A stretch of 64,000 nucleotides of DNA from Blastococcus carthaginiensis (GTDB lineage Bacteria > Actinomycetota > Actinomycetes > Mycobacteriales > Geodermatophilaceae), in NCBI RefSeq assembly GCF_030731085.1, contig NZ_JASNFN010000016.1, forward strand, positions 61,424 to 125,423, given 5' to 3'. The translations under genes and the position numbers were made by a program. The notes under the pieces are model-generated. The model saw only the letters and a list, made by a program, of their open reading frames with translations, did not search any database and was not told where the DNA came from. This document shows positions 25,668-35,051 of this stretch, in pieces. The stretch's first letter is position 1. Every line of letters begins with the position of its first letter.

Positions 25668-27278
25668 TCAGCTCCGGCTGGCCGAGTCCGAGCGCTGGGG
25701 CGGCTGGGGCGGCCCGACGGCGGGGATCTCGGTGGTCGCCGGACCCGTCGGCACCTCGGCCCGGGTCGCGCCGGCCGGATCGGTGGTCGGCACCCCGACC
25801 CGCGTCGCACCCCCCGGCTCCGTCCGCACGTCGCCCCCGGTTCGGTCACCCGGCGCCTGGGGCTTGTCCTGGGCGGCGACGGGCCGGGGCTTGGGGTCGG
25901 GCTCCGGAGGGGCGTCCCCGTCGTAGCCGTAGGAGTGCGGCGACGATGACGCCGGCGCCATGGTGAGGATGACGCCCAGGGTTCGCGCGCCCACCCGGTC
26001 GAGGACGGCCGCGGCGCGCTCCAGCTCCTCCCGCCGGGTCTTGCCCTGGCGCACCGAGAGCAGCACGCCGTCCATCACCACGGCGACGGCGCTGGCGTCG
26101 GCGACCGGCAGCAGCGGGGGCGTGTCGACGATGACGTAGTCGTGGGTCGCCCGCAGCCGGTCGACCAGGGCGCGCAGCTGGCTGGACGCCAGCAGCTCGC
26201 TGGGGTTGGGCGGGATGGAGCCGGCGCCGAGGACCGAGAGCCGGCCGTTGGCGTAGGGCTGGAGGACGTCGTCGATGTCGGCGGCGCCGGTGAGGACGCT
26301 GGTCAGCCCGGCGCCGTCGACGAGCCCGAGGTACCGGACCACCCGGGGGTGCCGCAGGTCGGACTCGACCAGCGCGACCCGGTGCCCGCCCTCGGCCAGG
26401 GTGAGGGCGAGGTTGATCGCGACGGTGCTCTTCCCCTCGGCGGCGACCGCGCTGGACACCATGATGACCCGCGGCGGCTCGTCCACGTTGAGGAACTGCA
26501 GGTTGGTGCGCAGCTGGCGGAAGGCCTCGGCGTTGCCCGACCGGCTGTTCCGCTGCAGCACGTGCCCGGAGGCGAGCTTCGGGTCGCGGGCGACGGTGCC
26601 GATCACGGGTGCGCCGGCCGCGTCGGAGGCGACCTTCCCGTCGCGCACCGAGCGGTCCATGCGCACCCGGGCGTAGGCGAGCGCCAGGCCGACGAGCAGG
26701 CCGATGAGCACGCCGACGGCGATGTTGGCGTAGAGGTTCGGGGCGGAGGGCTCCTCGGCGACCTCGGGGGTGTCGAGGACGGTCACCTTCACCGGCACGG
26801 TCGTCACCGGCTCGACCTCGGGGTCGGTCGGCACCGTGGTGGTCGCCTCGACCTCGAGCACCAGGTCGGTGAACTCGGCGGCGACCGCCGCGGCGATGTC
26901 GCGCGCCCGCTGGGGCGAGGTGTCGGTCACCACGACCCCGAGGACGGTCGTGTCCGGCACCACCGAGGCCTCGACCCGCTCCTGCAGGCCCGCCGCCGAG
27001 AGGTCCAGGTCCAGCCGGTCGATGACACCCTCGGCCAGGCGCTCGCTGTCGAGGATCTGGACGTAGGAGGCCACCCGGTTCTGGGCGAACTGGCTGCCCT
27101 GGAACGCAGCGGTGGTGGAGGTGGCGTCCGTCGACGTCACCCACACCTGCGCCGCCGACGTGTACGTCGGCGTCATCATCAGGGCCATCGCGGCCCCGAC
27201 GCCCCCACCCAGGAGCATCCCGATCACGGGCAGGAACCACCCGGCCCGGAACGCCGCCATGGTGTCTCTGAGTTCCAC
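25668..27278 (-). CDS. Polysaccharide co-polymerase with tyrosine (BY) kinase domain
   Basis: The 536-aa fusion has a Wzz domain between helices at about 14-34 and 183-203, then a cytosolic BY-kinase: Walker A SSAVAAEGKST (about 275-285), Walker A' VALVESDLRHP (about 302-311) and Walker B YVIVDTPPLL (about 381-390). Autophosphorylation cycles of such proteins set chain length and drive export. The tail carries only a short SYGYDGD tyrosine cluster and then about 85 Pro/Thr/Gly-rich residues with repeats of a GATR-VP-TDP type, unlike the tyrosine-rich tail of its paralogue at 57214. GTG start at 27278 with GAGGAAG upstream. Confidence 0.95.
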   Translation of the reverse strand: MELRDTMAAFRAGWFLPVIGMLLGGGVGAAMALMMTPTYTSAAQVWVTSTDATSTTAAFQGSQFAQNRVASYVQILDSERLAEGVIDRLDLDLSAAGLQERVEASVVPDTTVLGVVVTDTSPQRARDIAAAVAAEFTDLVLEVEATTTVPTDPEVEPVTTVPVKVTVLDTPEVAEEPSAPNLYANIAVGVLIGLLVGLALAYARVRMDRSVRDGKVASDAAGAPVIGTVARDPKLASGHVLQRNSRSGNAEAFRQLRTNLQFLNVDEPPRVIMVSSAVAAEGKSTVAINLALTLAEGGHRVALVESDLRHPRVVRYLGLVDGAGLTSVLTGAADIDDVLQPYANGRLSVLGAGSIPPNPSELLASSQLRALVDRLRATHDYVIVDTPPLLPVADASAVAVVMDGVLLSVRQGKTRREELERAAAVLDRVGARTLGVILTMAPASSSPHSYGYDGDAPPEPDPKPRPVAAQDKPQAPGDRTGGDVRTEPGGATRVGVPTTDPAGATRAEVPTGPATTEIPAVGPPQPPQRSDSASRS

Positions 27279-27389
27279 TACTTCCTCGTCTCCGATGATC
27301 GAGGCCCACAGGTGTGAGCCGCAGTCGCGGTCGCCGCAGGGCCGCGACTGCTCCCCCGTTCGATTCGTGCAGTTGCTGAGCGCCTTAGG

Positions 27390-28460
27390 CTAGATATCCT
27401 GCGCCCGATCCGGGCGGGTGGCGTCACCCGTTCGGGCCTCTTCCACGCAGTTCTGCCAGTGCTCGACGAACACGCGCCGGACGACGGCGTTCGAGTGCCG
27501 CTCCCGGACACGGTCCCACGCGCGGCGCCCGAGGCCCTGCGCCAGCTCCGGCGAGCCTGCCATCCGGCGGATCGCCGTCCCGAGGGCGTCGGCGTCGGCC
27601 GGCGGAACCACCATGCCGGTGTCGTCGACCACCTCGGCGATCTGGCCGACGTCGCTGGCGATGACCGGGGTGGCCAGGCTCATCGACTCCAGGATGATCA
27701 TCGGCATCGCCTCGGCCCGGCTGGGCAGCACGAGCGCGACCGCGGTCCGCAGCCGGGCGCGCACCTCCTCGGGGGCGACCGGCCCCTCGAACACCACCCC
27801 GTGCGGGAGCGGGTCGGGCAGCCGGAACTGCGGGGCGAGGTCGCCGAACAGGACGAGCTGCTGGCCGTCGAGCCGGGCGGCCGACCACGCGTCCAGGAGG
27901 ACGTCGGCGCCCTTGCGCGGCCCGATCTCGCCGGCGAAGACGAACCCGGAGCGGTCCGACCCGACCGGTTCCTCCTCGATCGGCACGGCGTTGGCCACCC
28001 GGACCGCGTCGACACCGAGCGAGCGCAGCACCTCGGCGGCCGGCTCGGTGAGCACGAAGACCACCGCGGGCCGGCGCAGCACCAGGCGGGCGAGCCGGCG
28101 GTTGCCCTCGGCGAACGCGACGAACTGCGAGCCGTGCACGAGGACCGTGCAGCAGACCCCGCGCCGGCGGGCGAGGGCGAGCAGCAGGCCCTCGCGCAGG
28201 AACGACCCCTGCTGGGTCAGGTGGAAGTGCCACACGTCGGTGGGCTCCACCTTGCTGAACAGCACGTTCAGCACCGTGCGGGCGAACGCGGAGAGCGTGC
28301 GCCGCCGGTCGCCGTGCCAGTAGGTGGGCCACTCCCGCACCTCGAGGTCGGGGCCGGACCAGGTGTTCGTCGTGCGCACCACGGAGGAGACACCGCCGCG
28401 CCCCTGCGACGCGTTGCCGATCTGCGTGACGCGCAGCGCGGGCCGCGACGGCCGGCTCAC
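27390..28460 (-). CDS. GT4-family glycosyltransferase
   Basis: The 356-aa product starts at a GTG overlapping the upstream stop (GTGA). The N-domain opens LRVTQIGNASQGRGGVSSVV and contains VWHFHLTQQGSFLRE; the C-domain shows FVFAGEIGPRKGADVLLDAW and RAEAMPMIILESMSLATPVIAS with the E-x7-E-like motif. It is a retaining GT4 enzyme adding a sugar to the lipid-linked repeat. It is translationally coupled to the Alg14/Alg13-type GT upstream. Confidence 0.93.
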   Translation of the reverse strand: MSRPSRPALRVTQIGNASQGRGGVSSVVRTTNTWSGPDLEVREWPTYWHGDRRRTLSAFARTVLNVLFSKVEPTDVWHFHLTQQGSFLREGLLLALARRRGVCCTVLVHGSQFVAFAEGNRRLARLVLRRPAVVFVLTEPAAEVLRSLGVDAVRVANAVPIEEEPVGSDRSGFVFAGEIGPRKGADVLLDAWSAARLDGQQLVLFGDLAPQFRLPDPLPHGVVFEGPVAPEEVRARLRTAVALVLPSRAEAMPMIILESMSLATPVIASDVGQIAEVVDDTGMVVPPADADALGTAIRRMAGSPELAQGLGRRAWDRVRERHSNAVVRRVFVEHWQNCVEEARTGDATRPDRAQDI

Positions 28461-29422
28461 GCCGACGTGTCCCCGGATCGGCGGATCACCACACCCGAGG
28501 GGTCGAGCTCGTCGGTGGTCAGCTCCCCGGGGGAACACAGCAGGACCAGCCCGCGCCGGGCGAGCTCGCGGGCCACCTGCAGCTGGTGGTCGTCCACGTG
28601 CTCGCCGCGCGCGGCCAGCCGCGGGAGGACGACCGGCCGGACGCCGAGCTCGAGCGCGCGGAGCAGGGTGCCCACGCCGGCGTGGGTGACGAAGACGTCG
28701 CTCTCGGCCACCAGGCGGTCGAACTCCTCCGCGCGCAGCTCCTGGTTGACGTCGCCGGGCAGGTCGTCGCGCGTCGTGACACCGAGCTGCCAGGTGACGG
28801 TGTCGCCGGGGCGCATCCGGTCCCGCACGGCGTCGACCAGCGCGTCGAAGCGGAACGGCTTGATGGTGCCGAGGCTGACGAAGATGCGGCGCCCCTCGCC
28901 GTTCCGGGCCGGGCGGTCGGTCGCCGGGACGGCGGTGTAGTCGTCGAGCAAGGAGGGGCCCAGCTGCCACCCGGGTCGGTCGGCCCAGGCGGCGTGCTGG
29001 CTGTAGCGCTGCACCCGCGGCAGCCGCTCGAGGATGCGGCCTGTGGCCGACGGCCCGTCGAAGCGGGAAACGCTCTCGATGTAGACGAACGGGAGCCGCC
29101 GCAGCTGGGCGATGGCCCAGGCGGCCGTCCCGACCGCGGCCCCGGTGCTCAGGACGACGTCGAAGCGCTCGCGGCGCGTGGCCCGGAACAGCCGGATGCC
29201 GGCGCGGACCGCCGGGGCGAGGCCGCGCGGGGGCACGTAGTCGAGGGTGACCACGCGGCGGTCGCGCAGCAGCGACCGGCTCTGCTCCGAGTCGAACGTG
29301 GCGAAGACGGAGTCCGGCTGGAAGCCGAACCGCTCGGACCACCGGACGATCTGGGCGAGATGGCCACCGGTCGAGGCGACCAGGAGCGCGCGCTTGCCGC
29401 TGAGCGCGGCGGACAGCTCCAC
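28457..29422 (-). CDS. Fused Alg14-Alg13 (PssD-PssE)-type glycosyltransferase
   Basis: From GTG 29422 (GGTGAG upstream) the 321-aa protein begins RALLVASTGGHLAQIVRWSE, the signature of Alg14/PssD/EpsF membrane-anchoring subunits, and its second half carries RIFVSLGTIKPFRFDALVDAV and VFVTHAGVGTLLRALELG, the Alg13/PssE-type donor-binding domain of GT1/GT28-like enzymes. In many rhizobial and streptococcal loci these are two separate genes whose products form one transferase; here they are one polypeptide. It probably adds the second sugar to the undecaprenyl-linked primer. Confidence 0.88.
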   Translation of the reverse strand: MELSAALSGKRALLVASTGGHLAQIVRWSERFGFQPDSVFATFDSEQSRSLLRDRRVVTLDYVPPRGLAPAVRAGIRLFRATRRERFDVVLSTGAAVGTAAWAIAQLRRLPFVYIESVSRFDGPSATGRILERLPRVQRYSQHAAWADRPGWQLGPSLLDDYTAVPATDRPARNGEGRRIFVSLGTIKPFRFDALVDAVRDRMRPGDTVTWQLGVTTRDDLPGDVNQELRAEEFDRLVAESDVFVTHAGVGTLLRALELGVRPVVLPRLAARGEHVDDHQLQVARELARRGLVLLCSPGELTTDELDPSGVVIRRSGDTSA

Positions 29423-29537
29423 CCGCTCACCTGCCGGTTCGGCTCGATCCCGTCGTGGTGACACCACCGAAGCGTAATGGGGGCCGGCCGCACAACCGAC
29501 CTCGCGCTCGTGATGTCGCCGGTTGGGGTGGCCGATG

Positions 29538-31052
29538 TCAGCCGACGGGAGCCGGGTGCGTGACCCGGGCCACGTCGCCGCGCCCGTCCGCGCCCGCGTG
29601 CCCGGCGCCGGCCGGCTGCTCGTCGTCGGCGTCGTCGGTGTCGGTCTCGGTAGCCCGGCCACCGAAGGATCCCAGCAGCCCGATCAGGAGGAAGAGGGGG
29701 ATGTAGGACGGCGGGGAGACGAACACCGGATTGCCGGTGGACTCCAGCAGGTACTGGACGATCCAGGCCATTCCCGTCAGCCCCAGGAAGCGGGCGACCG
29801 GCTGGTCGTCGCGCGAGAGCCGGCGCAGCCGCCGGAAGACGGCGACCAGCGCCACCAGGAACGCCAGCATCCCGAGGAAGCCGCTCTCGGCGAGCACCGC
29901 CGGCCACATGGTGTCGGTCAGGAACATCGCGTTGCCGGTGCGCTCGGAGAGGCCCCAGACGTTCTGGTAGCCGCGTTCGAGGTACAGCGGGCTGTAGAAC
30001 TCCGAGGCCGTGTCGGAGCCGAAACGGCCGAACCCGGCGCCGAGCGGGAAGTAGTCCTGGGCGACGAAGAAGGAGTCGCGGGTCATCAGCGTGCGGGCCG
30101 CGGTGCCCTCGGACTGGTCCAGGTAGGTGGCGACGATGCCCTGCAGCGCGTTGAGCAGCGTCGACCAGAACACGATGACGATGCCGACGACGGCGGTGAT
30201 CGCCGCCGGGAAGACGCCGGACCGCCCGGCCCGCGAGCTCAGCCACAGGAAGCTGCCCATCATCCCCAGCCAGGTCTTGCGCCGGAAGGAGAGGATGGCG
30301 ACCAGGGCCATGCCGGCGGAGAGCAGCCAGGTGAAGCGGGTCGAGCCCATGGTGGTGTTCCACGCGACGACGGCGAGGAAGCCCAGGGCCGCCATGATCC
30401 CGAGCGTGCCGGGCTCGACGAACGGGCCGATCAGTGACGGGATGGCCGCGCGGAAGCTGAGCTGGTCGATGTTGCCGACCGTGCTCTGCCAGGTCTGCGG
30501 GATGGCCAGGTTGACCACGCAGCAGGCGATGATGAAGAGGAGGAGGCCGACCCCGCCCTTGGCCAGGCGGCGCACGTCGTCGCTGGTCCAGTGCAGCTGC
30601 GCCACGGCCAGCGCGAGCAGGATGCCCTTCCCGGCGAGCGCGGTGCCCGACGCCAGGACGGCGAGCGGCACGCCCACGACGAACCCGCTCACCACCCCGA
30701 GCGCGCCGTAGAGGGCCCACCAGACCAGCCCCGGGAAGCTCCGCAGCGGCTGGCCGCGGAAGAGCCGGGGCCCGACGCAGACCAGCAGCGACGCTGCGAT
30801 CGCCAGCTCGTCGAGCAGGTCCACCGCCGCGCTGCCGCTCACCTGCGCGGCCGTCTTGCCGAAGATGCTCACCAGGATCGCGGCCGCCACGAAGCGCTTG
30901 GGGTGGTCGACGCCCCACACGAGGACGGGCGCGGCGACCACCAGCACGAGGACGAGGACGGGCTGGTAGGCCGCGGCGGCGGTCAGCCCCGCGACGGCGA
31001 GCACGCAGACGGCCAGCGTGCGCGGCACGGTCCTGGTCAGCGCGTCGCCCAC
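29538..31052 (-). CDS. O-antigen ligase/polymerase-type membrane protein (Wzy-like)
   Basis: The 504-aa protein (GTG 31052 after AAGGGG) has about ten to twelve membrane helices and a large extracytoplasmic loop in the C-terminal half (SEGTAARTLMTRDSFFVAQDYFPLGAGFGRFGSD), the usual position of the catalytic loop in Wzy/WaaL proteins. The phrase PLGAGFGRFG resembles the G-x-G-x-G-loop region of that family. It likely joins repeat units on the outer face of the membrane. A hydrophilic Asp/Glu-rich and Gly/Ala-rich tail ends the protein. Confidence 0.82.
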   Translation of the reverse strand: MGDALTRTVPRTLAVCVLAVAGLTAAAAYQPVLVLVLVVAAPVLVWGVDHPKRFVAAAILVSIFGKTAAQVSGSAAVDLLDELAIAASLLVCVGPRLFRGQPLRSFPGLVWWALYGALGVVSGFVVGVPLAVLASGTALAGKGILLALAVAQLHWTSDDVRRLAKGGVGLLLFIIACCVVNLAIPQTWQSTVGNIDQLSFRAAIPSLIGPFVEPGTLGIMAALGFLAVVAWNTTMGSTRFTWLLSAGMALVAILSFRRKTWLGMMGSFLWLSSRAGRSGVFPAAITAVVGIVIVFWSTLLNALQGIVATYLDQSEGTAARTLMTRDSFFVAQDYFPLGAGFGRFGSDTASEFYSPLYLERGYQNVWGLSERTGNAMFLTDTMWPAVLAESGFLGMLAFLVALVAVFRRLRRLSRDDQPVARFLGLTGMAWIVQYLLESTGNPVFVSPPSYIPLFLLIGLLGSFGGRATETDTDDADDEQPAGAGHAGADGRGDVARVTHPAPVG

Positions 31053-31365
31053 CTCGACCCCCTTCCGCCAGCCGGCCGCCCCGTTCGGGCGATACGGTTC
31101 CCACCGGTCCGGTGCGGAGCGTTCCACTCGGGCCGACCCTCGACAATGCCACGCCGCAGCAAGCCTCCCCGGCGGTAGCGACCGGCGTCACACCCGTTCG
31201 GGTCGTCAGGCACCTGCACGGACGATTCTCGCCGCTCCCGTGGCCGCCCGGCTGGCGTTCGGGCCGGTGCGTGGTCGAACATGGCGGAGGCCCGCGGCGG
31301 ACGGACCGGGGAACAGCCCCGGCCGACGCGCCGGACCACCTCGACCCGAACCACAGGAGCACTGC
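31053..31365. other. Divergent intergenic region, 313 bp, no gene seen
   Basis: The gap separates the leftward polymerase operon from the rightward UDP-glucose dehydrogenase gene. It contains two copies of CCCGTTCGGG (about 31079 and 31189), a sequence also present near 27427, which may be chance in such GC-rich DNA. An AGGAGC site precedes the GTG at 31366. Confidence 0.4.
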
Positions 31366-32685
31366 GTGAAGATCTCGGTCATCGGCTGCGGGTACCTGGG
31401 CGCCGTCCACGCCGCGTCGATGGCCGAGCTCGGTCACGACGTCGTCGGCATCGACGTCGACCAGGCCAAGATCGCCTCGCTGTCGAAGGCCGAGGCGCCG
31501 TTCTTCGAGCCGGGCTTCGAGGAGCTGCTGGAGCGCACCCTGGCCACCGGGCGGCTGCGCTTCTCCACCGACTTCGCCGACGCCGCGGGCTCCGCCGTCC
31601 ACTTCGTCTGCGTGGGCACCCCGCAGAAGCGCGGCGAGTACGCCGCCGACATGCGCTACGTGCAGGGCGCGGTCGAGTCGCTGATCGACGTCCTGGCCCC
31701 CGGCGAGCTCGTCGTCGGCAAGTCCACCGTGCCGGTGGGCACGGCCGCGCAGCTGGCCGAGCTGATCGCCGACAAGGCGCCCGGCGCGCTGCTGGCGTGG
31801 AACCCGGAGTTCCTGCGTGAGGGCTTCGCGGTGCAGGACACGCTGCACCCCGACCGGCTGGTGTACGGGCTGCCCGCCGGCGCCGACGGCGACACCGCCC
31901 GGGCGCTGCTCGACGAGGTGTACGCGTCGATCGTCGAGCGCGGCACCCCGAAGGTGGAGAGCGACTACGCCACCGCCGAGATGGTCAAGACGGCGGCGAA
32001 CTCGTTCCTGGCCACGAAGATCTCCTTCATCAACGCGATGGCCGAGCTGTGCGAGGCCACCGGCGCCGACGTGAAGCTGCTCGCCGACGCCATCGGCTTC
32101 GACGACCGGATCGGCCGCAAGTTCCTCAACGCCGGCCTCGGCTTCGGCGGCGGCTGCCTGCCCAAGGACATCCGCGCCTTCATGGCCCGCGCCGGTGAGC
32201 TCGGTGCCGACCAGGCGCTGACCTTCCTGCGCGAGGTCGACAACATCAACATGCGCCGCCGCATCCGCATGGTGGAGCTGGCCCGCGAGGTCTGCGACGG
32301 CTCGCTGCTGGGCAAGCGGGTCGCCGTCCTGGGCGCGGCCTTCAAGCCCGACAGCGACGACATCCGCGACTCGCCGGCGCTCAACGTCGCCGCGCAGCTG
32401 CAGCTGCAGGGCGCCGTCGTCCGGGTGACCGACCCGGCGGCCGTCGAGAACAGCCGCCGGCAGTGGCCGCAGCTGGACTACGCGGCCACCCCCGAGGAGG
32501 CCGCCGAGCGCGCCGACGCCGTCCTGGTGCTCACCGAGTGGAAGCAGTACCGCGAGCTGGACCCGGAGGCGTTCGGCCGGATCGTCAAGCAGAAGCGCGT
32601 CCTGGACGGGCGCAACGCCCTCGACCGCGAGGCCTGGACCGCCGCCGGCTGGACCTACCGGGCGCTCGGCCGCCGCGCCGGCTGA
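31366..32685 (+). CDS. ugd: UDP-glucose 6-dehydrogenase
   Basis: The enzyme oxidises UDP-glucose to UDP-glucuronate with two NAD. The 439-aa protein opens KISVIGCGYLGAVHAASMAELG (NAD-binding G-x-G-x2-G), and holds STVPVGTA, NPEFLREGFAVQD and the catalytic cysteine in GFGGGCLPKDIRAF. GAAFKPDSDDIRDSP begins the UDP-binding C-domain. Start is GTG with AGGAGC 5 nt upstream. The product supplies a uronic acid, the likely acceptor for the TupA-like ligase at 21850. Confidence 0.96.
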   Translation: MKISVIGCGYLGAVHAASMAELGHDVVGIDVDQAKIASLSKAEAPFFEPGFEELLERTLATGRLRFSTDFADAAGSAVHFVCVGTPQKRGEYAADMRYVQGAVESLIDVLAPGELVVGKSTVPVGTAAQLAELIADKAPGALLAWNPEFLREGFAVQDTLHPDRLVYGLPAGADGDTARALLDEVYASIVERGTPKVESDYATAEMVKTAANSFLATKISFINAMAELCEATGADVKLLADAIGFDDRIGRKFLNAGLGFGGGCLPKDIRAFMARAGELGADQALTFLREVDNINMRRRIRMVELAREVCDGSLLGKRVAVLGAAFKPDSDDIRDSPALNVAAQLQLQGAVVRVTDPAAVENSRRQWPQLDYAATPEEAAERADAVLVLTEWKQYRELDPEAFGRIVKQKRVLDGRNALDREAWTAAGWTYRALGRRAG

Positions 32686-32736
32686 CCCCGGTCCACCGAA
32701 CTCCCCTGCCGTGCCCCTGACCCGCCGCGCCCGCCG

Positions 32737-34068
32737 ATGGTGATCCGTCGCGTGGGTCGGGCCGTGCGCGGGGGCAAGCTGGTCAGCCGGGGCCTCACCG
32801 TCGCCGACCAGGCGATCTCCAGCGCCAGCAACATGCTGCTGTCGGTGGCGATCGCCACCGGCGTCAGCGCCAGCGTCTTCGGTGAGTTCGCGCTGATCTA
32901 CAGCATCTACTGGCTGCTGCTGGGCGGCACGCGCGCCGCCGTCCTCGACCCGCTGCTGATCACCCAGCGGAACGTGCTCAAGGGCGCGCCGGTGCACCTG
33001 GTCGCCGCGGTGTCGGCGACGGCGGTCGGCGCGCTCGGCATCCCGGTCGGCCTGCTGCTGCTGGCCACGCCGCTGGACCTCGCCTGGGCCGTGTTCTTCC
33101 TCGGCCTGCCCGTCCTGCTGCTGCAGGACGCCCTGCGCTACGTCGGCTTCCTCGAGCAGCGGCCGGGCCGGGCGGTGCTGCTGGACGGCGTGTGGCTGGT
33201 GGTCATGGTGGTCGCGACCGTCCTGGCGCTCACCGAGGCGATCTCGGGGACGGCGGCGGTGCTGGCGCTGTGGATCCTCGGCGCCCTGCTGGCCGACGTC
33301 ATCGGGCTGGTCGCGTTCGGCATCCGGCGGGAGCCGGTGCGGTTGAAGGCGCGGCTCAAGGCGATGTGGCCGGTCTCCGGCCCGCTGCTGGGCGACTTCG
33401 CGCTCTCCTCCGGCTCCGGCCAGCTGACGATCTTCGTGCTGCCGCTGGTGGCCGGCACGGCGCTGCTCGGCCAGCTGAAGGCCGCGCAGGTGGCCAACGG
33501 ACCGCTCAACATCACCGTCGCCGCCGCGAGCGTCATCTGCCTGCCGATGGTGGCGAGCGCGGTGGAGTCCGACGCCGGCCGGGCGCTGCGCATCGGCCGG
33601 TTCGCCTCGCTGGCGCTGGCCGGGGTCGCGGTCGTCTACGGCACGGCGCTGGTGCTGCTGCCGGAGGGCGTGGGCCGGGCGCTGTTCGGCGAGTCGTGGG
33701 GCTCGGGCTGGCTGGTGGCCGCAGTGAGCGCGCAGATGGTGCTGTTCGGCATCACCCACGGCGCGCTGCTGGCGATGCGCGGCTCCCGCAACACCAAGGC
33801 GGCGCTGCGCGTGCGCATCGGCGTGGCGCCGCTCGCGGTGTTCCTGCCCGTCACCCTCACCGCCGTGTGGGGCCGCACCGGGCTGATGGCGGGGCTGGTG
33901 ATCGCCGCGGCCACCATGTCGCTGGTGAGCTGGCTGGTCGCCGTCCGGGTGGTGCCGCAGACGCCGCCCGCGGAGCCGGGGCCGGACGACGACGAGCCGG
34001 TCGACGCCCCGTCGGACGCCCCGACCGGCAAGAACCCGCTCGGCTCGCCGGCGTCAGCGGCGCAGTAG
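32737..34068 (+). CDS. Polysaccharide flippase-like membrane protein (Wzx/MOP family)
   Basis: The 443-aa protein has about twelve membrane helices, an N-terminal basic region (IRRVGRAVRGGKLVSRG), and MOP-like opening VADQAISSASNMLLSVAIATGVSASVFGEFAL. It is a candidate flippase for lipid-linked repeats. The end is acidic and Pro-rich (PPAEPGPDDDEPVDAP). It follows ugd by 51 bp, probably in one transcript, and its stop lies 2 bp from the convergent lipoprotein gene. Confidence 0.85.
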   Translation: MVIRRVGRAVRGGKLVSRGLTVADQAISSASNMLLSVAIATGVSASVFGEFALIYSIYWLLLGGTRAAVLDPLLITQRNVLKGAPVHLVAAVSATAVGALGIPVGLLLLATPLDLAWAVFFLGLPVLLLQDALRYVGFLEQRPGRAVLLDGVWLVVMVVATVLALTEAISGTAAVLALWILGALLADVIGLVAFGIRREPVRLKARLKAMWPVSGPLLGDFALSSGSGQLTIFVLPLVAGTALLGQLKAAQVANGPLNITVAAASVICLPMVASAVESDAGRALRIGRFASLALAGVAVVYGTALVLLPEGVGRALFGESWGSGWLVAAVSAQMVLFGITHGALLAMRGSRNTKAALRVRIGVAPLAVFLPVTLTAVWGRTGLMAGLVIAAATMSLVSWLVAVRVVPQTPPAEPGPDDDEPVDAPSDAPTGKNPLGSPASAAQ

Positions 34069-34070
34069 CG

Positions 34071-35051
34071 TCAGTCGCCCGCCGGCTCGAGGGCGACGCT
34101 CTCCCGCGACTCGCCCCAGCGGGCGTCGGAGAAGTAGACGGTGTGCTCGCGCCGGGTGTTGCTGGCGGCGTAGATGCCCTGCTTGAAGTAGATGCTCTGG
34201 CCCTCGAACAGGGTCGCCCCCACGGCGTTGACCACGCGCTCCCCGTCGATCCACACCTGCACGTTGCCCTCGTCGGGGTCGGTGGACCACTCGATGCGGA
34301 CGACGTGGTCCAGCCACTCCCCCCGCTCCAGCGGGCCGAGGTCGTAGGTGGCGGCGTACTGGGCGGACTCGCGGCCCTGCAGCCCGCCGCGCACGGAGAG
34401 CCGGAGTTCGGGGTCCGGGCCGGCGGTGACCCACAGATCGACGTTGGGCGAGCCCTCGTTCGCCGTCTGGTGCCACTGGGTGTAGATGAGGAACTCGTCG
34501 CCGCCGTCCCACACGAAGTCCTCGGGGAAGTACGTCGACCACGAGTACCACTGGACGTCACCCTCGCGGGGGACGCCGGCCTCCTGAATGGTGGAGCGCA
34601 CCTCACCGCGGATGGTGGTGTCGACGCCGAAGGTGAAGTCACCCGGGCGGGCGGAGAAGGCGGCGGAGTACTCGGAGCCCGGGCGGGCCGGCTCGTCGAC
34701 GACCCGGACCTGCTCGGGGCGGGCGGCCTGGACCTCGCTCCAGGCGGAGAGGTCGCCGTCGGCGTAGCTCCACACCTGCTCGGGCTCCGCCGCCTCATCG
34801 TCCGGCGACGCCGAGCCCGAGGGGGAGGCCTCCGTCGGGCGGGTGATGTCGAACCGGTCCCCCGTCGTCGGGACGGGCTCGAGGTCGGACCGCGGGATGG
34901 CGGTGGACTCGATCGGCGTCGACGTCGGCTCGGCCGTGGCGTGCGGGGCCTCGCCCTCGCCGGCGTCGGGCTCGTCCGAGCCGCAGGCGGTCAGGACGAG
35001 CGACGCCGTCACCACCAGGGCGAGCGGGAATCGGCGGCGTCCTCGAGTCAC
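34071..35051 (-). CDS. Lipoprotein with polysaccharide-lyase (heparinase I-like) jelly-roll fold
   Basis: GTG start with GAGGGAA upstream. The signal peptide ends in lipobox LTAC-GS (Cys near residue 23), so the mature protein should be lipid-anchored outside. A low-complexity Pro/Thr/Ser linker runs to about residue 90. The domain contains REGDVQWYSWSTYFPEDF, FLIYTQWHQ, PNVDLWVTAGPDPELRLSVRGG and EWLDHVVRIEWS, the strand order seen in polysaccharide lyase/heparinase I-like and LamG-like jelly rolls. It may cut, edit or bind the polymer during assembly or release; catalytic residues are not established here. Confidence 0.8.
   Translation of the reverse strand: MTRGRRRFPLALVVTASLVLTACGSDEPDAGEGEAPHATAEPTSTPIESTAIPRSDLEPVPTTGDRFDITRPTEASPSGSASPDDEAAEPEQVWSYADGDLSAWSEVQAARPEQVRVVDEPARPGSEYSAAFSARPGDFTFGVDTTIRGEVRSTIQEAGVPREGDVQWYSWSTYFPEDFVWDGGDEFLIYTQWHQTANEGSPNVDLWVTAGPDPELRLSVRGGLQGRESAQYAATYDLGPLERGEWLDHVVRIEWSTDPDEGNVQVWIDGERVVNAVGATLFEGQSIYFKQGIYAASNTRREHTVYFSDARWGESRESVALEPAGD

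Noticed and set aside
27420..31200. Repeated CCCGTTCGGG words
   Set aside because: Three hits of a GC-rich near-palindrome in this base composition are expected by chance, and one lies inside a coding region.
29149..33759. A 1536-codon leftward open frame across the polymerase, ugd and flippase genes
   Set aside because: It crosses clear genes on both strands; its sequence is low complexity and unlike any protein family.
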